Shown here: positions 1-9,862 of the stretch, in pieces | Layout: each line of letters begins with the position of its first letter | How positions within the stretch are numbered: the stretch's first letter is position 1 | Source: Candidatus Aramenus sp. CH1 | GTDB taxonomy: Archaea; Thermoproteota; Thermoprotei_A; Sulfolobales; Sulfolobaceae | DNA length: 64,000 nucleotides | Direction: 5' to 3' | NCBI GenBank assembly: GCA_022678445.1 | Contig: JALBWU010000004.1 | Location: 160,070-224,069 of the forward strand | Made by a program: the position numbers and the translations under genes | The notes under the pieces: model-generated | Seen by the model: the letters and a program-made list of their open reading frames with translations, nothing else | What the model was told of the DNA's origin: nothing | The model's database searches: none

Positions 1-51
1 GCCAGTCCGGAGCTCAAGAAAGTCATAAGGAGTATAGTAATACGTTTATAA
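1..51 (+). CDS. possible 3' end of an upstream gene (partial)
   Basis: Frame 1 reads ASPELKKVIRSIVIRL and then stops at TAA, 40 bases before the next gene. The composition is compatible with the tail of a plus-strand protein, but 16 residues cannot identify a family. At least one other frame is also open to the left edge, so this is only a suggestion. Confidence 0.25.
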   Translation, partial: ASPELKKVIRSIVIRL

Positions 52-56
52 ACTAT

Positions 57-67
57 ATTTTTATATC
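57..67 (+). promoter_or_regulatory. TATA box of the radical SAM gene
   Basis: An A/T run of the form TTTTTATATC is centred about 27 bases before the ATG at 91. That spacing puts transcription start at or next to the start codon, the usual leaderless arrangement in Sulfolobales. No Shine-Dalgarno sequence precedes the ATG. Confidence 0.5.
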
Positions 68-90
68 ATTCTGGTTATTAGGTGAATTGA

Positions 91-1599
91 ATGGTTCAGT
101 TTGACTTTATCTTAACAACGGATAGATGCCTAATGACAAATCACCACCACAAGGAATTCTTGGGCTTCCTGGGCACGGGTCCAGCGATAGGGATACCGGA
201 GAGGGTGTGGAAGTGGCTAGCCTGTCCTAAAATGGAAGTTGATGAACTAGGTAGGCCCAAAGAGGCACCTTACGGAATGAGGAAAGTGGAGGCAAAGCTA
301 ATAGACGAGGGTTTCAACGCAGCCATCATAGACCCAGACTACATAGGCAAGTACTTGAAGGATGCCAAGGCTCTAATGTTTTCTCACCACGACTACTTCG
401 CCTTCGGTCCTCCTTCATCCACGTGGTGGGGCATAACCAAGAAGGAGCCTCTAAACTACAAGAGCTTCCAGGAGCTGATAAGCAGGCCAGAGATAGCTGA
501 GGCCAAGAAGAGGGGTATGAAGATCTTAGTTGGGGGACCGTCGACTTGGCAGTGGCTGTGGAGGGAGGACATGATAGAGAAGCTGGGAGTTGACACATTG
601 TTTGACGGAGAGGCAGAGAAGTTAATAGTTAAGCTGGCTCAGGCAGTACTAGACGGCGAACCTCTGCCCAGGTACGTGTACGTGAGCGGAGACGACGTTC
701 CAGACATAGAGGACATACCCGACATTAAGGGGGCTAGCGTCAACGGGCTCATAGAGGTGATGAGGGGATGCGCCAGGTCGTGCAGGTTCTGCTCAGTAAC
801 CTTAAGGCCAACAAGGTACTATCCGCTTGAGAAGATCGAGAGGGAACTGCAGGTCAACGTTAAGGCTGGAATAAGGCACGGCGTTATACACAGCGACGAC
901 GTGCTCTTCTACGGGGCTGTCGGAATACTGCCCAGACCGGAGCCCCTCATTAAGCTCCACCAGCTCGTCAAGAAGTACTACAAGACCATTGCGTGGAGCC
1001 ACGCAAGCCTTGCTGCAATTAGGTACTCGCAGGAGAAGTACGGGCTCATCAGCAAGCTCTCCGAGATTATTTATGAAAACGACCAAAAGTACCTAGGCGT
1101 TGAGGTCGGCATTGAGACGGGGTCCGTGAGATTAGCTAAGGAGATAATGCCGGCGAAGTCGGCCCCCTATAAGCCTGAGCAGTACCCAGAGACTGTGGAG
1201 GAGGCGTTCAAGATAATGCACGAACACCACATCATCCCTGCAGGAACCATGATAGTTGGGTTACCAGAGGAGACAGAGGAGGACGTGTACAGGACCATAG
1301 AGTTGGTGGACAACTTGAGGTCTTACAGGAGCATCCTCGTTCCCATGTTCTTTGTTCCCATGGGGTACTTCAAGAACAAGGATTGGTTCACGAGGATTAA
1401 GCTAAGCGACGCCCACATAGAGTTATATAAGAAAGTGTTCTGGCACGACGTCTACTGGGCAGAGGACATAATAGACAAGTTCTACATGCAAGGGCCCTTG
1501 TACTACCCAGTGAGGCTTACGCTAAAGCTGTTTCTAGCTGCGGCTAAGAGGAAAATGAAACAAGTGGAAGCGTGGCTAGAGTCGCAGATGAAGAAGTGA
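91..1599 (+). CDS. radical SAM protein with B12-binding-like N-domain
   Basis: A 502-residue protein. The CxxxCxxC cluster that binds the radical SAM [4Fe-4S] is visible as C227, C231 and C234 (GCARSCRFC). A SAM-radical barrel follows to about residue 450, including VEVGIETGS and [10 protein letters not shown] segments typical of the Elp3/MiaB-like superfamily. Residues 70-200 ([29 protein letters not shown]) have the layout of the cobalamin-binding-like domain found before this radical SAM class. The substrate is not known. The ATG at 91 is supported by a TATA box 27 bases upstream; a second Met at residue 15 is less likely because residues 1-14 look coding. It converges on serS. Confidence 0.85.
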   Translation: MVQFDFILTTDRCLMTNHHHKEFLGFLGTGPAIGIPERVWKWLACPKMEVDELGRPKEAPYGMRKVEAKLIDEGFNAAIIDPDYIGKYLKDAKALMFSHHDYFAFGPPSSTWWGITKKEPLNYKSFQELISRPEIAEAKKRGMKILVGGPSTWQWLWREDMIEKLGVDTLFDGEAEKLIVKLAQAVLDGEPLPRYVYVSGDDVPDIEDIPDIKGASVNGLIEVMRGCARSCRFCSVTLRPTRYYPLEKIERELQVNVKAGIRHGVIHSDDVLFYGAVGILPRPEPLIKLHQLVKKYYKTIAWSHASLAAIRYSQEKYGLISKLSEIIYENDQKYLGVEVGIETGSVRLAKEIMPAKSAPYKPEQYPETVEEAFKIMHEHHIIPAGTMIVGLPEETEEDVYRTIELVDNLRSYRSILVPMFFVPMGYFKNKDWFTRIKLSDAHIELYKKVFWHDVYWAEDIIDKFYMQGPLYYPVRLTLKLFLAAAKRKMKQVEAWLESQMKK

Positions 1600-1616
1600 A
1601 AATTTTTCCCTTTTCC

Positions 1617-2984
1617 TTATTTAGCCTTTTTCGGCAGAATGTAGTCCTTTGGAGCGGCCTTAAACATTTCCAAGTACTTCCTCAAAACCTTGGGTACCTC
1701 AACTGCTCCGTCCTGCCTCTGGTAGTTCTCCAGGATAGCAGTTATCGTCCTAGTGCTAGCTACCGCAGTACTGTTTAAGGTGTGGACGTAGCCCTTCTTG
1801 TTGTTTTTCCTGTCCACGTATCTTATCTTCATCCTATACGCCTGCCAGTCCGTGCAGTTGCTACAGCTTACCATCTCCCTGAATTTAGCTTGAGCGGGCA
1901 TCCACACCTCTAGGTCGTACTTCTTAGCTGCACAAGCGCCCAGATCCCCAGAGGCTATGTTTATTATCCTGTAGGGTAGCCCCAGCCCCTGAAATAGTTC
2001 CTCGGCGTTGCTGATTAGTTCCTTGTGGTAGTTCCAGCTCTCCTCAGGAGAGGAGAAGACAAACTGCTCTACCTTGTGGAACTGGTGGACCCTGAATATC
2101 CCCTTCAAGTCCTTGTTGGCAGCTCCAGCCTCCTTTCTAAACGCTGGGCTAACGCCAACTAGCTTTATGGGTAGGTTTTCCTTCTCTATCTCTTCCTTAA
2201 AGTAAAGCGCTGCTAAGGGGTGTTCTGCAGTGGCAATGAGATAGAGATCCTCGTCTTCGATCTTGTATATCGCGTCCTTAAACGTGTCTAGGTCTATAAC
2301 GGAGTGTATTACCTCTCCCCTCAACATGTAAGGTGGAAGCACGAGCATATAGCCCTTGGATGTCAGGAGGTCTACTGCGTACAACAAGAGGGAAAAGTCG
2401 AGCCAGACTATGTCGTCAAAAAGGTAATAGAACCTCGAGCCAGACACTTGAGACGCCTTCTCTGTGTTCGCTAGGCCTAGGACTCTCTCCAACTCGTCAG
2501 CGTGGCCCACTGGCTTCCACTCCAAGACCTCGTAGTCCACTTGCATCCCTCCAGTTTGCCTCTTGAACTCATCCAGATCCTCCTTGTATACCTTGAACCT
2601 CCCCCAGAACTTTATTGGCACACTGTAGTTCTCGTCTGGGCCAATTGGCACGTCCTCGCTCACTAGGTTTGGTAGACTCTTCAACAAGCTTTCCCTCTCT
2701 TCTTCTACCTGCTTCAGCTCCTTCTCCTTCTCCTTTAACGTGATCAACAGCTTCTTTGCCTCCTCTATCTTGGTCTTCCTTTCCTCTGGTGGAAGTCTCG
2801 GTATCTGGTCGGTTATGACGTTATGCTCGTGCCTCAGCCTCTCCACTTCCTGTAAAGTAGTTCTCCACTTCCTGTCAAGCTCAATGACCTTATTTATCAG
2901 AGAAACGTCCACAAACCTCTTTCTCAAGTTTTCAACAAGCTTGCCTGGATTATTTCTAACCAGTTCCAGTATACTCCAAGACAT
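1617..2984 (-). CDS. serS: seryl-tRNA synthetase
   Basis: Charges tRNA-Ser with serine. It is a class II synthetase of the common (bacterial/eukaryal/crenarchaeal) SerRS type, not the rare methanogen type. Residues 30-110 form the long antiparallel coiled-coil arm ([20 protein letters not shown]) that grips the tRNA. Motif 2 is seen in [21 protein letters not shown] and motif 3 in [21 protein letters not shown] chose the ATG at 2984 (MSWSILE), which matches where the family begins; an in-frame GTG at 2993 would add three residues. It is about 455 residues, a normal length. Confidence 0.95.
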   Translation of the reverse strand: MSWSILELVRNNPGKLVENLRKRFVDVSLINKVIELDRKWRTTLQEVERLRHEHNVITDQIPRLPPEERKTKIEEAKKLLITLKEKEKELKQVEEERESLLKSLPNLVSEDVPIGPDENYSVPIKFWGRFKVYKEDLDEFKRQTGGMQVDYEVLEWKPVGHADELERVLGLANTEKASQVSGSRFYYLFDDIVWLDFSLLLYAVDLLTSKGYMLVLPPYMLRGEVIHSVIDLDTFKDAIYKIEDEDLYLIATAEHPLAALYFKEEIEKENLPIKLVGVSPAFRKEAGAANKDLKGIFRVHQFHKVEQFVFSSPEESWNYHKELISNAEELFQGLGLPYRIINIASGDLGACAAKKYDLEVWMPAQAKFREMVSCSNCTDWQAYRMKIRYVDRKNNKKGYVHTLNSTAVASTRTITAILENYQRQDGAVEVPKVLRKYLEMFKAAPKDYILPKKAK

Positions 2985-3009
2985 AATAAACACAAAAAGC
3001 TTTAGGCTT

Positions 3010-3414
3010 TTATGCCTTCTGATTTTCCGTCTGAGTGACGTCCTGGGGTAAACCGTAGGTCTGTACCCACATCTCTACTATGTCGTAACCGTAAAGCTTC
3101 CTGAACTTCTCCCTACCCTCGTTTGTCATCTTAAGCGGCGTCCACTGAGTCTCCAGATCCAAGTCAACTTCAACTTCCTTGGCTGGGACGCTCTCCTTGA
3201 TAACTTGCTCAACCGTGTAGATTAGGTCGTCGACTACTGGACAACCTGGAGCTGTCAGACCGAGCCTAATGTATACCTTCCCGTCGTCTGAGATTTTCAA
3301 GTCGTATATCAGCCCTAGGTTGACTATGTCAACCGGAATCTCTGGATCATACACTTGCTCCAGACCTTCCATAATCTTCTTCTTCCACTCCTCCACGTTC
3401 ACAGCCGTGCTCAT
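3010..3414 (-). CDS. MIP18/DUF59 family Fe-S assembly protein
   Basis: A 134-residue protein of the MIP18/PaaD/SufT family, which helps mature or target iron-sulfur clusters. The family core is clear: [19 protein letters not shown] near residue 20, then [12 protein letters not shown] with the conserved cysteine at about residue 57. The C-terminal 40 residues ([20 protein letters not shown]) are an extension common in crenarchaeal members. It lies just upstream of serS on the same strand with a 26-base gap, so the two may be cotranscribed. Confidence 0.85.
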   Translation of the reverse strand: MSTAVNVEEWKKKIMEGLEQVYDPEIPVDIVNLGLIYDLKISDDGKVYIRLGLTAPGCPVVDDLIYTVEQVIKESVPAKEVEVDLDLETQWTPLKMTNEGREKFRKLYGYDIVEMWVQTYGLPQDVTQTENQKA

Positions 3415-3494
3415 GAAATATCCATTTTAAAATAGGTTGTTGGCCATTTTTATCCTTTTTTAACATAAATTTTAAAGACTAGTATTTGTTAAGT

Positions 3495-3866
3495 CTACTT
3501 AATAAAATCGCTGTAGCCCCTGTAGAAACACGACCAATTCCCAGTGTGGCATACGGGACCTGCGGACTTTACCTTGAGCACTATAGCGTCGCTATCGCAG
3601 TCTATCCTGACGTCCTCCACAATCTGAAAGTTACCGCTTGTCTCCCCCTTTAGCCAGAGTTTCCTCCTACTCAAAGACCAGAAGTGGGCGTAACCCGTGG
3701 TTAAGGTCTTCATTACTGCCTCCCTGTTCATGTGCCCCACCATCAGTACTTCCTTTGTGTTGATGTCCTGCAGTACCGCGATTACCGTGGAGTCCTCGTG
3801 TCTGTAGTTCAAGGTAGAGGCTAGCTTCTCCGCCTCTTCTCTGCTCAACCTTAACGTCTCGCCCAC
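3495..3866 (-). CDS. hisI: phosphoribosyl-AMP cyclohydrolase
   Basis: Third step of histidine synthesis, opening the purine ring of phosphoribosyl-AMP. Mg/Zn-binding signatures are visible: the DCDSDA aspartate cluster at about residue 88, then CHTG and WSCFY near residues 106-114. The 123-residue length fits the single-domain archaeal enzyme; the pyrophosphatase step is a separate gene (hisE). It is the last gene of the operon, starts at a GTG, and overlaps the end of hisH by 16 bases, which implies translational coupling. Confidence 0.95.
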   Translation of the reverse strand: MGETLRLSREEAEKLASTLNYRHEDSTVIAVLQDINTKEVLMVGHMNREAVMKTLTTGYAHFWSLSRRKLWLKGETSGNFQIVEDVRIDCDSDAIVLKVKSAGPVCHTGNWSCFYRGYSDFIK

Positions 3867-4438
3867 CTCGTCAAGTTGGAGAAAAACGTCTTTCCTGTCG
3901 CACTGCTCTTCTCGGGGTGGAACTGCGTTCCTATTGCGAAGTCACTGTATACTATGGCCGGGAACTCGACCCCGTACTTGCTCGTGGCTACCACCCTCTT
4001 CTCCTGAGTGTAAGCCACGTAGCTGTGGACAAAGTAGGCGTATTTGTCGTCTAAGCCTTCTACCACCTCAGAGGGCGAGGTAACATGGATTTTGTCCCAG
4101 CCTATATGGGGCAGCTTTACCCCTCCTTGGATTCTGTCCACTATCCCCTTGAACCAGCCTAGGCCCTTGTTCCTTCCTCCCTCAGTTCCCTCTTCAAACA
4201 TTATCTGCATACCAAGGCATACGCCGAGGAACTTAACGCCCTTACTCCTCAAGTCCTCGATCTTCTCCCTGTTGTTCTCAATGAACTTAGAGACAGCAGA
4301 GAAGGACCCTACCCCTGGGAAGACGAGGAGGTCGGTTTCCTCTAATCCACCTATCTTTACCTCAAACCCCGCCCTCCTCAAGCCGGAGGATATGCTATAG
4401 AGGTTGCCCACTCCGTAGTTTACTACCACGGCCCTCAT
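3851..4438 (-). CDS. hisH: imidazole glycerol-phosphate synthase, glutaminase subunit
   Basis: A class I glutamine amidotransferase that supplies ammonia to HisF. The nucleophile elbow GVCLGMQ carries the catalytic Cys at residue 74, and the His-Glu pair is in TQFHPEKS at about residue 173. N-terminal VVNYGVGNLYS and FPGVGSF are classical HisH signatures. It is 195 residues, a normal length. Its ATG overlaps the hisE stop in an ATGA arrangement, and its own end overlaps hisI. Confidence 0.95.
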   Translation of the reverse strand: MRAVVVNYGVGNLYSISSGLRRAGFEVKIGGLEETDLLVFPGVGSFSAVSKFIENNREKIEDLRSKGVKFLGVCLGMQIMFEEGTEGGRNKGLGWFKGIVDRIQGGVKLPHIGWDKIHVTSPSEVVEGLDDKYAYFVHSYVAYTQEKRVVATSKYGVEFPAIVYSDFAIGTQFHPEKSSATGKTFFSNLTRWARR

Positions 4439-4716
4439 TTCATCCTCCTCCTCAACTCCTCGTATAGTTCCTCAGGGGTCACGCCTTCAATAGCCATTAG
4501 AACCCAAAGGTGGTATATTAAGTCTGCTGACTCAGAGATGAACCTCTCTTTCCCCTCGCTCAGCGAGGCGACAATGGTCTCCACGGCCTCTTCGCCGACT
4601 TTCCTAGCGACGTAACCCTTGCCCTTGGACACTATCTCTGCGGTGTAACTTCCATGCGGTTTGCTCTTTATCCTGTCAACTATCACGCTGTAAAGCTCGT
4701 CAAGTACCTCAGTCAT
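4435..4716 (-). CDS. hisE: phosphoribosyl-ATP pyrophosphatase
   Basis: Second step of histidine synthesis, releasing pyrophosphate from phosphoribosyl-ATP. It is an all-alpha MazG-like enzyme; the KVGEEAVETIVAS and ESADLIYHLWVL segments carry the metal-binding acidic residues. I chose the ATG at 4716 (MTEVLDEL), which overlaps the hisD stop codon. A Met three codons earlier (4725) is possible. About 93 residues, usual for the single-domain form. Confidence 0.93.
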   Translation of the reverse strand: MTEVLDELYSVIVDRIKSKPHGSYTAEIVSKGKGYVARKVGEEAVETIVASLSEGKERFISESADLIYHLWVLMAIEGVTPEELYEELRRRMK

Positions 4717-5893
4717 ACCTCGCACCCATGCTCTCTGAGTGCACCCTAAACCCCTCGTAGTCTGCCAGGACTTTTCCAGCTTCTATTAGCTTTTTGTTAG
4801 GCTTCTCTGCAATTACGTAAGTTACTGGCTTGAGGAAGTCGAACACCGTGACTCCTCCCTTAAACCTTGCCCACCCGTTAGTGGGCAATATGTGGTCTGG
4901 CCCCGCGCAGTAGTCAACTATGGCTGGAGGGGTCTTGCCCAAGGTCACTGCTCCAGAGTTCTCAACTAGGCGCAATAACTCCATTGGCGACTTTACAGCA
5001 AGGGACAAGTGCTCTGGGGATAACTCGTTCGCCACCTTGACTGCCTCGTCGAGGTCTTTTGTCTTCACGAGATAGTAAGTCCTGTTGTCGTCTAAGTAAG
5101 GCTTCACGTCTTCAAGAAACTTCTGGGACGGAGAGATGAGGACTAGGAAAGTGGATTCCCCGTGTTCTCCTTGGGCCTTTAGGTCAAGGGCTACCTGCCT
5201 GGGGTCTGCTGTCTCGTCAGCTATTATCACGAGTTCTGTGGGGCCCTCAATTCCGTCTACGCCTACGTCCTTACTGACGAGAAACTTCGCCGCTTGGACG
5301 TAAACGTTTCCTGGGCCAAGTACTTTGTCCACTCTCTTCACGGTCTCAGTGCCGTAAGCCATTGCCGCTATTGCTTGGGCTCCGCCTATTTTGTAGAGCT
5401 CCTTGACCCCCAGCTTGAGGGATATGTACGCTATGGCTGGGTCTATCTTTTCCCCTGGGGTGGATACGTAGATTTCCTTAACCCCTGCCACCCTAGCTGG
5501 TATTCCAGCCATCAATAATGTGGAAGGATAGGTCTTAGCCCCTCCCGGCACGTAGATCCCTACCCTGTTTACGGGCTTCCAGACTACCCCGTATTCGATC
5601 CCCATCCTCCCGCCTCCAGAGTTTGGTGGCTTTATGCTCAAGTGGAACTCCTCAAGTTGCAAGTAAATTTCATCTATAGCCTCCCTAACCTTGGCGTCCA
5701 AAAGTTTAGCTTGGCTTTCAAGCTCCTCCTGTGGCGCCTTTACGCTGGTTAGCTTGTACTTGTCAAACTTTTCCGTCAACTCCACGAGTGCCCTATCTCC
5801 CTCTTTCCTTACCTTTTCTACTATTTCACTAACCTTGTCTAAGACCTGCGAGAAGGAATTTGGCCTCTCCTTTGGGACTTCGTACTTTATCAT
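4709..5893 (-). CDS. hisD: histidinol dehydrogenase
   Basis: Zinc-dependent two-step oxidation of L-histidinol to L-histidine with NAD. The signatures are [13 protein letters not shown] and [15 protein letters not shown] in the middle and [10 protein letters not shown] near residue 330, which contain the zinc and base residues of the family. It is 394 residues, slightly shorter than the bacterial enzyme (about 430) but usual for crenarchaea. Its start overlaps hisF (ATGA) and its end overlaps hisE. Confidence 0.95.
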   Translation of the reverse strand: MIKYEVPKERPNSFSQVLDKVSEIVEKVRKEGDRALVELTEKFDKYKLTSVKAPQEELESQAKLLDAKVREAIDEIYLQLEEFHLSIKPPNSGGGRMGIEYGVVWKPVNRVGIYVPGGAKTYPSTLLMAGIPARVAGVKEIYVSTPGEKIDPAIAYISLKLGVKELYKIGGAQAIAAMAYGTETVKRVDKVLGPGNVYVQAAKFLVSKDVGVDGIEGPTELVIIADETADPRQVALDLKAQGEHGESTFLVLISPSQKFLEDVKPYLDDNRTYYLVKTKDLDEAVKVANELSPEHLSLAVKSPMELLRLVENSGAVTLGKTPPAIVDYCAGPDHILPTNGWARFKGGVTVFDFLKPVTYVIAEKPNKKLIEAGKVLADYEGFRVHSESMGARYD

Positions 5894-6645
5894 AGTCTTA
5901 CCTCCAAGCCTTTAGCTTTTAAGTAAGCCTTAAGCTCTGGGATCTTCACAATTCCGTCGTGGAATATCCCAGCCGCTAACGCTGCCTCTACCTTCGCCTT
6001 GGAGAACACCTCGTAGAAGTGCTCCATTTTTCCCGCGCCTCCGCTGGCTATTACTGGGACGTTAACTGCGTTGACGATAGCCCTAGTGAGATCTATGTCG
6101 TAGCCCTGCCTAGTACCATCCCTGTCAATGCTCGTCAGGAGTATCTCACCAGCCCCCAACAGCTCGACCTCCTTAGCCCACTTCACAGTGTCTAAGCCAG
6201 TGTCGTAGCTCCCTGACTTGGTGAAGACCCTCCACGAGTTGCCCACCCTCTTAGCGTCTATTGCCACTACAACAGCTTGTGCCCCGAACTCCTCAGAAGC
6301 CTTCGCTACTAACAACTTGTTCTCCACTGCTGCTGTGTTGACGCTTACCTTATCTGCCCCTGAAGACAAAACCCTTGACACGTCATCCAACGTCCTTATC
6401 CCGCCTCCCACGGTAAGTGGAATGGAGAGGACGCTGGCAGTGTCCCTAACCACGTTGAGGAGGATAGCCCTACCTTCTACAGTTGCAGATATGTCCAGGA
6501 AGACCACCTCGTCAGCCCCTTCCTCCTCATACCTGGACGCCAGCTCTACTGGGTCTCCCTTGTCCTTGAGGTTCAGGAAGTTAACTCCCTTCACTACCCT
6601 TCCGTTTTTCACGTCTAGGCAGGCAATTATCCTCTTCGCAGTCAT
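5890..6645 (-). CDS. hisF: imidazole glycerol-phosphate synthase, cyclase subunit
   Basis: A TIM-barrel cyclase that makes imidazole glycerol phosphate and AICAR from PRFAR with ammonia from HisH. Catalytic Asp11 lies in [14 protein letters not shown], and the second Asp is in [11 protein letters not shown] near residue 130. Phosphate-binding loops GGGIR and ASGGAG are both present. It is 251 residues. HisF and HisH are separated by hisD and hisE, as in the Sulfolobus operon. Confidence 0.96.
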   Translation of the reverse strand: MTAKRIIACLDVKNGRVVKGVNFLNLKDKGDPVELASRYEEEGADEVVFLDISATVEGRAILLNVVRDTASVLSIPLTVGGGIRTLDDVSRVLSSGADKVSVNTAAVENKLLVAKASEEFGAQAVVVAIDAKRVGNSWRVFTKSGSYDTGLDTVKWAKEVELLGAGEILLTSIDRDGTRQGYDIDLTRAIVNAVNVPVIASGGAGKMEHFYEVFSKAKVEAALAAGIFHDGIVKIPELKAYLKAKGLEVRL

Positions 6646-7223
6646 AGCGATCCCTTCGTGCTCGTAACTCCTTTATACACTATCCTGGAAGCGTCGTAAA
6701 GGGCAAGCCCAAGTGCCTTAAACGAGGCCTCGATGACGTGGTGGTCGTTCTCTCCCCTAAACTGGAGTACGTGCAGAGTGATTCCAGCACTTGTAGCTAG
6801 AGAGCTGAAGAAGTGGGGCACGTTCTCCGTAGATAGTCCCCCTACGCTCTCCCTCTTTAAGTTTAGCTCAACCTTTGAGTACGGTCTGCCAGATATGTCC
6901 AAGGCCAACATAACCAACGCCTCGTCCATCGGGATGATCTGGTGGGAGAACCTCTTTATTCCCTCCTTGTTTCCCAAGGCTTCCTTCAAAGCCATCCCCA
7001 GGGTTATTGCCACGTCCTCGACTATGTGGTGGTCGTCGTAGCCCTGCTTGTCCTCTCCCTTCACCTTAGACGTAGCCCTCATGTAGAAGAGGAGGGTGTG
7101 CAACATGTGGTTGAAGAAGGGAACCGAAGTCTCTACCTCCACTTCCCCTGGAGTGTCTAAGTCGAGCTCCACCTCAACCCTCGTCTCCTTGGTCTCCCTT
7201 ACTACCCGCGCGACCCTAGACGT
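6642..7223 (-). CDS. hisB: imidazoleglycerol-phosphate dehydratase, non-canonical start
   Basis: Mn-dependent dehydration of imidazole glycerol phosphate. Both metal-binding repeats are present: YDDHHIVED and NDHHVIEAS. The first ATG/GTG/TTG in frame is the GTG at 7172, but that would remove the family-conserved N-terminal RETKET stretch, which is encoded just upstream in frame ([19 protein letters not shown]). An in-frame TAA lies about 15 bases before 7223, so the start must fall within a short window that has no canonical codon. I placed it at the ACG at 7223, which overlaps the hisA stop and gives 193 residues, the usual length. See findings. Confidence 0.85.
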   Translation of the reverse strand, partial: TSRVARVVRETKETRVEVELDLDTPGEVEVETSVPFFNHMLHTLLFYMRATSKVKGEDKQGYDDHHIVEDVAITLGMALKEALGNKEGIKRFSHQIIPMDEALVMLALDISGRPYSKVELNLKRESVGGLSTENVPHFFSSLATSAGITLHVLQFRGENDHHVIEASFKALGLALYDASRIVYKGVTSTKGSL

Positions 7224-7902
7224 ACTTGACCCCCCTTAAGTTCCCGGTGTAAAAGGACATGCCTACCACGGTGAAGTCGAAGCCCATACCCTTGAGCTTC
7301 GCCAGGTCGTTCACGTCCCTTATCCCGCCTGCGTATCCCTTGAGCCCGCTGACCATAGTTAGGTACTTCCCCACGCCCTCGTCAATACCGACGCTCTTCC
7401 CCTCCCTACATATGTTGGTAAATATAACCCCTGCAACCTCGCCGATTTGTCTCAGTCCCTCTTCTACCCTTATTGCCTTCTCGTTCCACCCCTTTACGTA
7501 AATTACGTCATCGCAGTAATCTACCGAGGCCATTACCCTTTCCTCTCCTACCTCCTGTAAGATGTCCTCGTAAAGCTTCCTGTCCTTGAAGACTACCGTA
7601 GAGAGCACCAAGTAAGTAACGCCGTAGCTTATCAACTTACGGGCCTTATCCCTGTCCCTTATTCCCCCACCTACTTCAACCTTACTGAACCCCAAGCCGG
7701 CAATCTCCTTTATAAGCTCCTCGTTGGAGCCAACCCCTTCCGCCGCGTCTAGGTCGACCACGTGAACATAGTCGTATCCCTCTTCGTATATGGACTTCGC
7801 AACTGACACCGGGTCTCCTAGTACTAGCCCAGTCCCCCTCTTGCCCCCTATCCTCTTTACTGCCTTTCCCTCGCTTATGTCTATGCTTGGGACGACTATC
7901 AT
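7216..7902 (-). CDS. hisA: phosphoribosylformimino-AICAR-phosphate isomerase
   Basis: A TIM-barrel Amadori isomerase, fourth step of the pathway. Asp8 lies in VVPSIDISEGKAV and the second catalytic Asp in ASVDYCDD near residue 125. Phosphate loops are EVGGGIRD and YAGGIRD. The open frame continues 37 codons upstream inside hisG, but the protein clearly begins at the ATG at 7902, which overlaps the hisG stop (ATGA). It is 228 residues, usual length. Confidence 0.95.
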   Translation of the reverse strand: MIVVPSIDISEGKAVKRIGGKRGTGLVLGDPVSVAKSIYEEGYDYVHVVDLDAAEGVGSNEELIKEIAGLGFSKVEVGGGIRDRDKARKLISYGVTYLVLSTVVFKDRKLYEDILQEVGEERVMASVDYCDDVIYVKGWNEKAIRVEEGLRQIGEVAGVIFTNICREGKSVGIDEGVGKYLTMVSGLKGYAGGIRDVNDLAKLKGMGFDFTVVGMSFYTGNLRGVKYV

Positions 7903-8756
7903 CTGATCACCTTCTCTATGCCAACTACTACTATGTCCCTGGCCCCCGCAGACGCTGCCTTGGCTATGACCTCTGGAAGATACTCCTCCTCGACTACGGT
8001 AATGACTTCCCAAGCGTCGCTCCTGCTCAGCTTCGACACGGCTGGAGCCAACATTGCGGGAAGGGCGTTGATCACCCTCTCCAAGTCCTTGTCGCTCACG
8101 TTCATGAAGACCATCTTCTTTCCCCTGGCGTTCAGAGCTCCCTTTATCATCGTTAACACCAAGTTTATCCTCTCAGCCTCCTCCCCCTTCATCCAGTACT
8201 TGTTACCTATTACAACTGCGTACGTGTCCATGATCTTGTCTATTTCCTTGAGCCCGTGCAACTTCAAGGTCGTCCCAGTGCTTACGACGTCTATTATGGC
8301 GTCTGCAGCGCCTAGGGAGGGCATTACCTCTGCCGCTCCACTTATTTTTATTATCTTTGCATTTATCCCCTTCCTCCTGACGTAGTCTTGGGCTATGTTG
8401 TAGTACTTGGTAGCTATCCTAATCTCCCGTTTCAGTTGTGATGAGTCGTCTATGCCCCAGCTGGAGGGCACGGCCAAAGAGATCCTGGCCCTGCCGAAGT
8501 CGAGCTTAATGAGCTCTTCAACATCAGCCCTCGACTCCACTACGTAGTCTATGCCAGTTATCCCTACCTCAGCGGCTCCGTTTTCCACTAGGCTAGGTAT
8601 GTCCTCGGTTCTCGTGAGCACTAGCTGTACCCCTTCCCAGCTGGTGGGCAGGATCAAGGCCCTCTCGTCGCTTGAAAGAGGCTTTATCCCCACTGAGGAC
8701 AAGAGCTGTAATGCTGGCTGTTGGAGCCTTCCCTTATTCGGAACGGCTATCTTCAA
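7899..8756 (-). CDS. hisG: ATP phosphoribosyltransferase, long form
   Basis: First, committed step: ATP plus PRPP to phosphoribosyl-ATP. The PRPP-binding segment [16 protein letters not shown] is at about residues 150-165. At 285 residues it is the long form with a C-terminal ACT-like regulatory domain (about 210-285), so it does not need HisZ and is probably feedback-inhibited by histidine. It overlaps the hisC end by 23 bases, so translation is probably coupled. Confidence 0.95.
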   Translation of the reverse strand: MKIAVPNKGRLQQPALQLLSSVGIKPLSSDERALILPTSWEGVQLVLTRTEDIPSLVENGAAEVGITGIDYVVESRADVEELIKLDFGRARISLAVPSSWGIDDSSQLKREIRIATKYYNIAQDYVRRKGINAKIIKISGAAEVMPSLGAADAIIDVVSTGTTLKLHGLKEIDKIMDTYAVVIGNKYWMKGEEAERINLVLTMIKGALNARGKKMVFMNVSDKDLERVINALPAMLAPAVSKLSRSDAWEVITVVEEEYLPEVIAKAASAGARDIVVVGIEKVIR

Positions 8757-9804
8757 TTACCTCACCCAACTTCTCCAGGAACAATTTAACTTGGTCCAGG
8801 GTACCTACAGTTACCCTGTAGTAACCTTCCATTGGCCTCCTGATGGCTATCCCCCTGTTCATAAGAGAGTGAAGGAGGTTCTTGTGGTACTTGAAAAGGA
8901 CAAAGTTGGTCAGGGAGTTGTACGCCTTTAGCCCCATCTTCCTCAAGCCTCCCAAGAGGTATTCCCTGTTCTGCTTTATCTCCTCTGCTATCCTTAGGGC
9001 ATAGGAGGGGTTTTCAAGGGCCGTAATCCCGGCTATCAACGAGGGGAGGGCTATGTCAAAGGGGGTTGTAGACTTCCTTAACGCCTTGACCACCTCTTTA
9101 TCGGCTATCAAGTAGCCCACCCTGTAAGACGCCAAGGAAAAGGCCTTGCTCAGCGTCCTCACGATCACCAAGTTTTCGTGCTTGTACACTAGGTCCTTGG
9201 CGGTGTACTTGGAGAACTCGTAATACGCCTCGTCTAGAACCACGAGACCATTTGTGCTCTCCGCCAAAGCGGAGATTACCTCAGCCTTGCCCTGGAGCAT
9301 GGGAGAGCCCGTTGGGTTGTTGGGGTCGTCGATTACTATTAGCCTCGCCTTTGACGCCACTTCGTATAGCTTGTCGAGATCTTCCTTCCACCACTCTCCT
9401 TCTTCTTTAAGCTGTATCCTTACTACCTTGAGCCCCTTGACCGACGCGTAAACAGGGTACATGCTGTAGGAGGGATAATTGAGGACCACTATGTCCCCTG
9501 GCTGGGTCAAGTTGAAGAATATGGATCTAAGCGCACCGTCCCCACCGGGAGTCGGAAGGACGTATTCTGGCTCTACCTTGCTGTACTCTGCCTGCAGTTC
9601 CCTTAGCCTCTCCACGAGGTCTGGGTGCTGGTAGTTGTTGCCCTTTCTCAAGTACTTCTCGACGTTCTCTACCACGAAGTCTGGAGGTGGGTAAGGGGAC
9701 TCGTTTAAGTGTAGCCTTATCCCCTCCTTTATGTCATCGAACGAGTACTCCGTTGCATCCCTTAACCATGGGTATATTATCTTGTTTAAGTCGGTTGGTG
9801 CAAT
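8734..9804 (-). CDS. hisC: histidinol-phosphate aminotransferase, non-canonical start
   Basis: A PLP-dependent fold-type I aminotransferase. It has [17 protein letters not shown] and the PLP lysine in [13 protein letters not shown]. The first standard start in frame (GTG at 9675) would drop about 43 residues that read [16 protein letters not shown], a segment highly conserved in HisC. The frame is open to a TGA just beyond 9804 with no ATG, GTG or TTG in between. I placed the start at the ATT at 9804, giving 356 residues (usual length); ATA codons at 9780 and 9777 are alternatives. First gene of the his operon. Confidence 0.85.
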   Translation of the reverse strand: MAPTDLNKIIYPWLRDATEYSFDDIKEGIRLHLNESPYPPPDFVVENVEKYLRKGNNYQHPDLVERLRELQAEYSKVEPEYVLPTPGGDGALRSIFFNLTQPGDIVVLNYPSYSMYPVYASVKGLKVVRIQLKEEGEWWKEDLDKLYEVASKARLIVIDDPNNPTGSPMLQGKAEVISALAESTNGLVVLDEAYYEFSKYTAKDLVYKHENLVIVRTLSKAFSLASYRVGYLIADKEVVKALRKSTTPFDIALPSLIAGITALENPSYALRIAEEIKQNREYLLGGLRKMGLKAYNSLTNFVLFKYHKNLLHSLMNRGIAIRRPMEGYYRVTVGTLDQVKLFLEKLGEVIEDSRSE

Positions 9805-9833
9805 AAGAAACCCTCAAGAAAAAAATAAGGCTC

Positions 9834-9843
9834 CGTTTAAAAG
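9834..9843. promoter_or_regulatory. shared TATA element, hisC and divergent gene
   Basis: A near-palindromic TTTAAA core between the divergent hisC and the plus-strand gene after it. On the plus strand it lies about 25 bases before the GTG at 9863. On the minus strand it lies about 34 bases before the proposed hisC start at 9804. One element may serve both directions; this is inferred from spacing only. Confidence 0.4.
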
Positions 9844-9862
9844 CTTTGTGAGTGATAGTGCA

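Noticed and set aside
7899..8156. Long open frame extending HisA upstream inside hisG
   Set aside because: The 37 extra residues are a shadow of hisG; HisA proteins start at the MIVVPSIDI methionine.
9731..9862. Upstream extension of the winged-helix gene to ATG 9731
   Set aside because: The segment is the antisense of the conserved HisC N-terminus, and a TATA box lies inside it.
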